From Liolophura sinensis (Eukaryota > Mollusca > Polyplacophora > Chitonida > Chitonidae), in contig NC_088297.1 of the NCBI RefSeq assembly GCF_032854445.1, positions 21,217,127 through 21,281,126 of the forward strand: a stretch of DNA of 64,000 nt, written 5' to 3'. Below the pieces are notes generated by a model. That model searched no databases, was not told the origin of the DNA, and worked only from the letters and a program-made list of their open reading frames with translations. Made by a program: the position numbers and the translations under genes. Of this stretch, positions 58,435 to 64,000 are shown in pieces; positions within the stretch are counted from its first letter, which is position 1, and each line of letters starts with the position of its first letter.

Positions 58435-58640
58435 GCTCCTTACACCGCATGCGCCAATCTCACATTTGTTTTACATCCCTGCCACTCCAAGTAACTTTAC
58501 TGGTCACTGAGTCAGGATGATGAGACAGGAAGTGATGTCAGAAAACATAAAAACTCCGAGTCAACATTTGTGACTTTACACACTACCATTCTCTTTATCT
58601 GATATCTTGCTGTTATGTTTTGAATCTCATTCCCTTTCAA
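58435..58640 (+). mobile_element. MITE-like element family C, diverged
   Basis: CGCATGCGCCAATCTCACAT and TTTGTTTTACATCCCTGCCA match the family terminus, and GATGAGACAGGAAGTGATGT matches the 13735 copy. The right end is not clear. Confidence 0.5.
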
Positions 58641-58921
58641 GCCTGGAAATAACCAGCTGAACAAGAACAGTGTCCTGTACCAAATAGTATTTTGACAGGA
58701 GCTGACTGTTTTCTACAGGACAAAAGTGCCATGTAAATAGAATTGTTATTTTTTTTTTTAAACAAAGTGAAGATTGGCCATTCTGTCCAACCATGACTTA
58801 AAAAGTATTGCCAAGCTTGCCTCCATCGTGGAGAAAATCAGAACCGTGGAGGAAATTGTAACATTAATCAAGGAAATCAGGATATTCGTGAAGGAAATTA
58901 TAATAAAGGGAATGACGATAG

Positions 58922-59253
58922 TGGGTGAGTGAGCGATTGAGTGAGTGCTTGGGGTTTAATGTCATACTTAACAATTTTTCAGTCATGTGACGACGAAGGA
59001 ATCCTTAGAGTGCATGTAATGTACCTCCTTGTTGCAGGACGGATTCCATCGCTTAGTGCTGCTTCACTGAGATGGCTTACTGAAGGCAAGTAAGCTGCCC
59101 CGCCCGAGCCATTATACTGATACGGGTCCACCAGTTGTTGCACTACCCCCTTCATGCTGAATGCCACATGAGGAAGTTACAACTTCCTCTTCAAAGGCCT
59201 TAGGTGTGACTCGATCCAGGATTGACCTTGGATCTACTGCTCCCGAAGCAAGA
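58922..59253 (-). mobile_element. SINE family 2, full length, minus
   Basis: The tail GAGTGCTTGGGGTTTAATGT and CATGTGACGACGAAGGAATC come first and the complementary head GGATTGACCTTGGATCTACT last. Confidence 0.82.
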
Positions 59254-59404
59254 ATGATGATATTTCCTGATGTTGTGAAGGCATTGACCATACACAGTGT
59301 ACATGTATGTGAAGGAATTAAATCATATTTCCGTGTTTATAAATAAGTCTGTGGTTATAACAGTGTGTATCTTACCCTGCATACACGTATGTTTGTGCTC
59401 TTGG

Positions 59405-59790
59405 CAGGTTTCCTCCACTTATAACACTCAGGTGTCCTCCATTTATAACCACATTTATAACCACTTATAACACTCAGGTTCCCCCACTTACAACACTCAG
59501 GTGTCCTCCATTTATAACCACTTATAACACTCAGGTTCCCCCCACTTACAACACTCAGGTTTCCTCCACTTATAGCTCAAAGGTTTCTTCCACTTATAAC
59601 ACTCAGGTTCCTCCACTTATAACACTCAGGTTTCCTCCACTTACAACACTCACATTTTCTCCACTTATAACTCAAATGTTTCCTCGACTTGTAACACTCA
59701 GGTTTCCTCCACTTATTGAAACTGATAGCTCAAAGGTTTTCTCCACTTATAGCCCAAAGGTTTCCCCCCACCTCTAACACTCGGTTTCCT
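59405..59790. repeat. 24-bp minisatellite in SULF intron 1
   Basis: About 15 variable units of CCACTTATAACACTCAGGTT (+TCCT). Confidence 0.88.
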
Positions 59791-59847
59791 TCACTTATAA
59801 TAATTACTGCCATCACACATGTGTATAAGTGAACTTGTTGAGAATGG

Positions 59848-60057
59848 CATCTGTGTAAATCGACAGCCTTTTCATCCTCTATCAGTGCAATCTATGCATA
59901 CAATTATTATGAAAATGTTGCTAAAATTATATGTTTGAGGCACTAAAGATGCAAGTTTCATGAAACTGAGCAATTGTTTCCCTACACCCAATAGGTCTCT
60001 CAATGTTTCAAAATATTGGTCGCAGCGGTTGTGAAAAGTTTGAAAAATTAGGGTAAA
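59848..60057 (+). mobile_element. MITE-like element family B, copy
   Basis: TATGAAAATGTTGCTAAAAT, GGCACTAAAGATGCAAGTTT and the terminus GTTTGAAAAATTAGGGTAAA. It ends about 115 bp before SULF exon 2. Confidence 0.6.
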
Positions 60058-60171
60058 CCATAATCAAATGAACAAATAAATATACGTATAAAGAAAAAAT
60101 ATGAAAAGTAACCTGTGTATTAGCAAGTTGTAGTTATAACTATATTTATGTAGAGGACATCTTGCTTTCAG

Positions 60172-60410
60172 GATCTGTTAACACCATGACAAAAATGTTA
60201 CGAATCCTGGGTGATAACGGGGCTCGCTGCGTCAACTCGTTTGTGACGACGCCCATGTGCTGTCCGTCCCGAAGCTCCTTCCTGACCGGCATGTACCCTC
60301 ATAACCACAATGTCTACACCAACAACCTCAACTGCTCCTCTATCCTCTGGCAACAGACCACGAGACAAAGAACTTTGCTACTTACCTCAGCAATGTGGGC
60401 TACAGAACAG
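60172..60410 (+). CDS. SULF1: SULF exon 2: active-site Cys, with -1 frameshift
   Basis: It encodes [19 protein letters not shown], then [20 protein letters not shown] and [22 protein letters not shown] (Cys100 at 60258-60260) is the sulfatase C-x-P-x-R signature whose first Cys becomes formylglycine. After LNCSSILW the frame is lost. One base lower in register, from about 60353, the sequence reads [20 protein letters not shown], matching the family and the phase of the next exon. The exon is 239 bases where a multiple of 3 is needed, so one base is missing near 60351. Acceptor TTTCAG; donor ACAG|GTAAGT. Confidence 0.92.
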
Positions 60411-60435
60411 GTAAGTGAAGATTGGCTTGTGTGTC

Positions 60436-60641
60436 TACTGTAAATCTTCAACCTTTTCAACCCAATAAAGCCCTTGTTTCAGTAAAATAAATGCTTAGAA
60501 TGAAAAAGACACAAAAATGATTTGTTTGTCTCACAAAGATGCAAAGTTCATATATGTGTGCAGATTGTCCGACTACACCCCATAGTTCTCACATGGTATT
60601 GGCCACAGTGGGTGTTGACAAGGTTGAAGAATTTGGGTACA
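60436..60641 (+). mobile_element. MITE-like element family B, complete
   Basis: The left end TACTGTAAATCTTCAACCTT and right end AAGGTTGAAGAATTTGGGTA are inverted repeats. It starts only 26 bp after the SULF exon 2 donor. Confidence 0.66.
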
Positions 60642-61191
60642 TGTTTGTGGTTTTTCTGAATATGCATTCATGTTATTAACATCTCCTGGTGATACAGGTT
60701 TCTGGACTGTTTTGAAAACAGCTCCCTATTCTGAATTGTAACTACCCTTTTCATTCATTCATTCATTACTGTCTTGCACTTTTCCCCTGATTTTCAGAGT
60801 TCTGTTGATTTTAGAAAGGTGTTTTGAGGTTTGCTTTGAACATGGGATGATATTCTACTGGGGACTTGTAAGTTTCAGCACCAAAATTAATTTATTTACC
60901 TCTAAAAATGCACTTTCGTGGACGAAATTTGGGGTTATTTAGGGTAGCTGCATGTGCATTGTTGGCTTACCATATATAGTTGAAGATTCAAGCTCAAGTT
61001 TCGGGCAATTTTGTCCATTTTCAACAAAACAATGGCTGTCGTTATCCTGTTATGGACTTTGACTTCTCAAGTCGGCAATACTTAAAGAATATTTGTTACT
61101 GTGTGAAAAAAAAACCAGTCCAGCAAGGCAAATGAGGGGGGAGGATGTGTGCGACACCTTTGACAAGTTTTTTTTTTTGCTTTATTTTCAG

Positions 61192-61417
61192 GCTACTTTG
61201 GTAAATATTTAAACGAGTATAATGGGAGCTATATACCACCCGGCTGGCGAGAATGGGTGGGACTGGTCAAAAATTCACGATTTTATAATTATACGATAAA
61301 CTTTAACGGTAAAACCATCAAACATTACGACAATTATTACAAGGACTACTTCACCGATCTGATAGCGAATGACAGCGTGACATTCCTCAAGCAGAGTAAG
61401 CAGTACTTCCCGAACAG
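61192..61417 (+). CDS. SULF1: SULF exon 3
   Basis: It encodes [20 protein letters not shown], then [19 protein letters not shown] and [45 protein letters not shown] is diagnostic of the SULF family and separates it from glucosamine-6-sulfatase by the degree of match. N-glycosylation sequons NGS and NYT are present. Acceptor TTTCAG; donor ACAG|GTAAGG, phase 2. Confidence 0.96.
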
Positions 61418-61473
61418 GTAAGGACATGATGACATGTTTGTGGTCTGGTAAGAGTTGTCTCCCTCTATGGGTG

Positions 61474-61683
61474 GGCCCTCAGTGGCTGAGTGGTCTCAGG
61501 CACTCACCTGGCGATAACTGTAGCCTCTCACCAATGAGGCCACAAGCTCGATTCCGGCTCCTGCCGGCTCAACTCTGGCCTTGCGTGGCAAAGCCTGCCA
61601 GTATAGCTGTCTGATTCACTTTCCTCCAGGCATTGCCCTGTTTCCACCCACCAAACAACCAAGCAAAACAAAAAAAAACAACC
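61474..61683 (+). mobile_element. tRNA-derived SINE of another family
   Basis: The A box region TGGCTGAGTGGTCTCAGGCA and B box GCTCGATTCCGGC are followed by a body with GGCATTGCCCTGTTTCCACC and a CAAAACAAAAAAAAACAAC tail. It lies in SULF intron 3. Confidence 0.7.
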
Positions 61684-62062
61684 TTGTGTGGGTAGGAGGA
61701 GCAGATGACATAGTTTTGTTGTATGCAGGACTTTAGCAGTTAGCATTTGTGGGAAAACATGAAGGCTGAGTTCTTTTATTCTCAAAATTATATGAAGAAA
61801 TTTTGCAAGATTTTCTTGTGTATCTCGTGTAAGTTTAGAATAGATGATACTGATTGTGAAAAACCTACTGAAAAAATTGGATTGAACAAAGGTTGTGGAA
61901 GACAGCTCAGGTTAGTTTGGTTTCATTACATCATAGCAGGTTGCCATTCTTACTGTCTTTTGCAAGTTGTTCAAATTAAAAGAAAAAATTTGAAAGCAAC
62001 CTTAACCTCAAAGCAAACCAACAATCAAACCTAAGATTTCCTTTTGTGTTTGCTGTGTCCAG

Positions 62063-62158
62063 ACCAGTTATGATGGTTCTGAGTGTACCGGCCCCCCATG
62101 GACCAGAAGATGCAGCCCCGCAGTACCAGCATATGTTTTTTAATAACACAGACCATAG
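62063..62158 (+). CDS. SULF1: SULF exon 4
   Basis: It encodes PVMMVLSVPAPHGPEDAAPQ and then YQHMFFNNTDHR. The APHGPED-APQ block holds a conserved active-site His. Acceptor GTCCAG; donor ATAG|GTGAGT, phase 2. Confidence 0.95.
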
Positions 62159-62499
62159 GTGAGTTTGCAAGAAAAGACAGTGTATATATGTATGGATCTG
62201 ACTCTCTGAACTGAGGTGAAATAATGGAACAAAGTATTATTAGACACTTGATAAATGGGTTACTTGTGCTGCTGTAGGTGCTTTACTATTTGAATATTCT
62301 AGAGCATTTTACCATCTCACAAAAGTGCATGTAAATATTTACTCTACATATAAACTCTGTGTAAAAATTAGCAATCTGGATACCTCAACACATGGTACGA
62401 AATATACTGGGGAGTATTTCAAAAAGGCAGTACTGTTATGATGGGATATTGGGACTATCCAACCACAAGACTATAAGACCACTTGTCGTCTACCTATGT

Positions 62500-62640
62500 C
62501 ACCTGTGGGAAAGTTGATCAGTAACCTGCCAAAGGGCTGGTGGATTATGCCGGGCACTCTGGTTTCCTTCCATAAAACTTGCCACCATCATAAAAGTGAA
62601 AATTTATCATTTGAAACAACAATCAAATAAATAAATAAAT
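62500..62640 (+). mobile_element. Diverged SINE family 1 relative
   Basis: ACCTGTGGGAAAGTTGATCA, GGTTTCCTTCCATAAAACTT and a tail CAATCAAATAAATAAATAAA. It ends close to the exon 5 acceptor. Confidence 0.55.
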
Positions 62641-62657
62641 ATTCTTTTCCTAATCAG

Positions 62658-62808
62658 AACTCCGAGCTGGAATTACGCCCCCAATGATGACAAGCAGTGG
62701 TTACTGAAACTCACGGGCAAAATGGAGCCAATCCATCAGAAATTTACAGATGTTTTACAACAGAAACGGCTACAGACCCTACAGTCGGTGGATGACCTGG
62801 TGGAAAAG
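62658..62808 (+). CDS. SULF1: SULF exon 5, last in window
   Basis: It encodes TPSWNYAPNDDKQWLLKLTG, then KMEPIHQKFTDVLQQKRLQ and TLQSVDDLVEK. The KRLQTL-SVDD-VE block is conserved in SULFs. The acceptor is AATCAG. The donor is taken as AAAG|GTTAGA (phase 0); AAAG|GTTACT nine bases later is an alternative. The rest of the catalytic domain, the basic hydrophilic domain and the C-terminus lie beyond the right edge. Confidence 0.93.
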
Positions 62809-62875
62809 GTTAGAAAGGTTACTTATCCAGGACAGAATCTAAAGGAAAAGAAAACGGTAGTTACAACTGTCCATG

Positions 62876-63126
62876 TATTTTATTTATTTATTTATTTGAT
62901 TGGTGTTTTACCCCGTACTCAAGAATATTTCACTTATACGACGGCGGCCAGCATTAAGGTGGGAGGAACCCGGGCAGAGCCCGGGGGAAACCTACGACCA
63001 TCAGGTTGCTGTCAGACCTTCCTACCTACGGCTGGAGAGGAAGCCAGCATAAGCTTGAGTTGAACTCACCGCGACCGAATTGATGAGAGAATCTTGAGTC
63101 ATTATGCTGCGCTAGCGCTGTGCATG
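62876..63126 (-). mobile_element. SINE family 1, minus, full length
   Basis: TTTATTTGATTGGTGTTTTA, CGACGGCGGCCAGCATTAAG and the head region with GAGTTGAACTCACCGCG and ATGCTGCGCTAGCGC. Confidence 0.88.
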
Positions 63127-63171
63127 TAAGAAAGATATTTGCAATCCCAAACTCATATCAGAGGCAACTTA

Positions 63172-63438
63172 ATCTTTATTTATTTATTTAATTGGTGTTT
63201 TACGCCGTACTCAAGAATATTTCACTTATACGATGGCGACCAGCATTATGGTGGGGAAAAACCGGGCAGAGCCCAGAGGAAATCCACGACCATCTGCAGG
63301 TTGCTGGCAGACCTTCCCACTTACTGTCGGATAGGAAGACGGCATGAACTGGACTTGAACTCACCGCGATTGCAGTGGTGGTAGGCTCCTTTTGGTGTGC
63401 TTGCGTGATAACCCCCTCAGCCAAGGAGGCGCCCTGGC
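63172..63438 (-). mobile_element. SINE family 1, minus, second copy
   Basis: TTTACGCCGTACTCAAGAAT, GGACTTGAACTCACCGCG and the head CCCTCAGCCAAGGAGGCGCC. It lies in the same orientation as the preceding copy, 45 bp away. Confidence 0.88.
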
Positions 63439-63439
63439 T

Positions 63440-64000
63440 AGTTTATAAACACAATCAAATCCGAAAGGTAGGAAAGTTGTGGAAACAGTTGAAGTGTTAA
63501 GGGTTTTGCTGATGGGATGGAACTCTCTAATGCTGTGAAAACATCCAATTTTTATTGGGCTGGAGACTGCTTTATACAGGTACATAGACAGTTGTAAACT
63601 GGGGCTGTACCATTGAACTAAACAAAGAAATCAACTTATGGCCATTTTTTAATATGGCTGTAGCAGATTTTTGGAGTAATTGTTTCAAATGAAATTCGTA
63701 GTAAAGCTCATAAGTCAAATGCAGTGTAATTGGAGTAGGGAGAAATTACCATTCCTTTAAGAAAATAAAGCAAACAAGAGTGGGATTCCATGCTTTGCTG
63801 GGTTCAAAAGTTAAATGATTTCAGTAAAGATGTGGTCTTAATATGGCAGGATTCCAACCATTTCATTCACAGTGATAGTGAATCCAGACTGAAATATTGC
63901 TTTTCATGTCATTAAAGAAATCTGGAAGATAGTATTAGCTGTACAATATTCTGATTTACATAGGCAATCCCTCCCACTGCTCTATAATGTGTAATGTTGT
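63440..64000. other. SULF intron 5, nothing further seen
   Basis: The last 560 bp are AT-rich intron without a recognisable exon. Confidence 0.5.

Noticed and set aside
62063-62158. VPAPH in place of the vertebrate SHAAPH in SULF exon 4, as a lost active-site residue
   Set aside because: The essential APHGPED block is intact, and a PAPH form is, as I recall, normal in related sulfatases.
57093-62808. Glucosamine-6-sulfatase (GNS) instead of SULF
   Set aside because: [19 protein letters not shown] and KRLQTLQSVDDLVE fit SULF more closely, and the basic linker after the signal peptide is SULF-like.

Overview
The window is eukaryotic genomic DNA from an invertebrate animal, most likely a mollusc or a related lophotrochozoan. 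It is AT-rich, its genes are split by GT-AG introns, and it holds many tRNA-derived SINEs whose 3' tail (TATAAGTGAAATATTCTTGA, then CACCAATCAAATAAATAAAT) I remember as common in molluscan and other lophotrochozoan assemblies. I cannot name the species.

Two protein-coding genes are recognisable, both on the + strand. (1) Positions 547-24349 hold 16 exons of an SRBD1 orthologue, the metazoan relative of bacterial Tex/YhgF. They encode about 710 residues: Tex N-terminal region, YqgF/RNase H-like domain and helix-hairpin-helix region. The expected N-terminal extension lies off the left edge. The C-terminal S1 RNA-binding domain was not found; a 200-N scaffold gap (24574-24773) follows the last exon. 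(2) Positions 57093-62808 hold a 5' leader and the first five coding exons (about 307 residues) of an extracellular heparan-sulfate 6-O-endosulfatase of the SULF1/SULF2 family. They include the formylglycine-forming Cys motif CCPSR. The rest of that gene is off the right edge.

Splice phases agree across every assigned junction in both genes except inside two exons. SRBD1 exon 5 has one extra base in an A8 run (6998-7005), and SULF exon 2 lacks one base near 60351. Both sit in otherwise well conserved coding sequence, so draft-sequence errors are likelier than pseudogenes.

The rest is introns and about 33 kb of non-coding DNA (24350-57092). It is dominated by more than 20 mutually unrelated tandem arrays (units of roughly 19 to 145 bp), SINEs of several families (often as inverted pairs), and short elements with terminal inverted repeats (MITE-like). 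Nearly all long open reading frames outside the named exons are by-products of these arrays.

The most unusual item is the 33-bp array at 16976-17970. Its founder unit is the SRBD1 exon 11/intron 11 junction itself, so about 28 extra copies of the 5' splice site, 11 codons apart, follow the real one. Others are a perfect 159-bp direct duplication spanning the exon 1 donor, an intergenic 40-bp array that multiplies an AP-1-type TGACTCA site, and a set of MITE families sharing near-identical termini.
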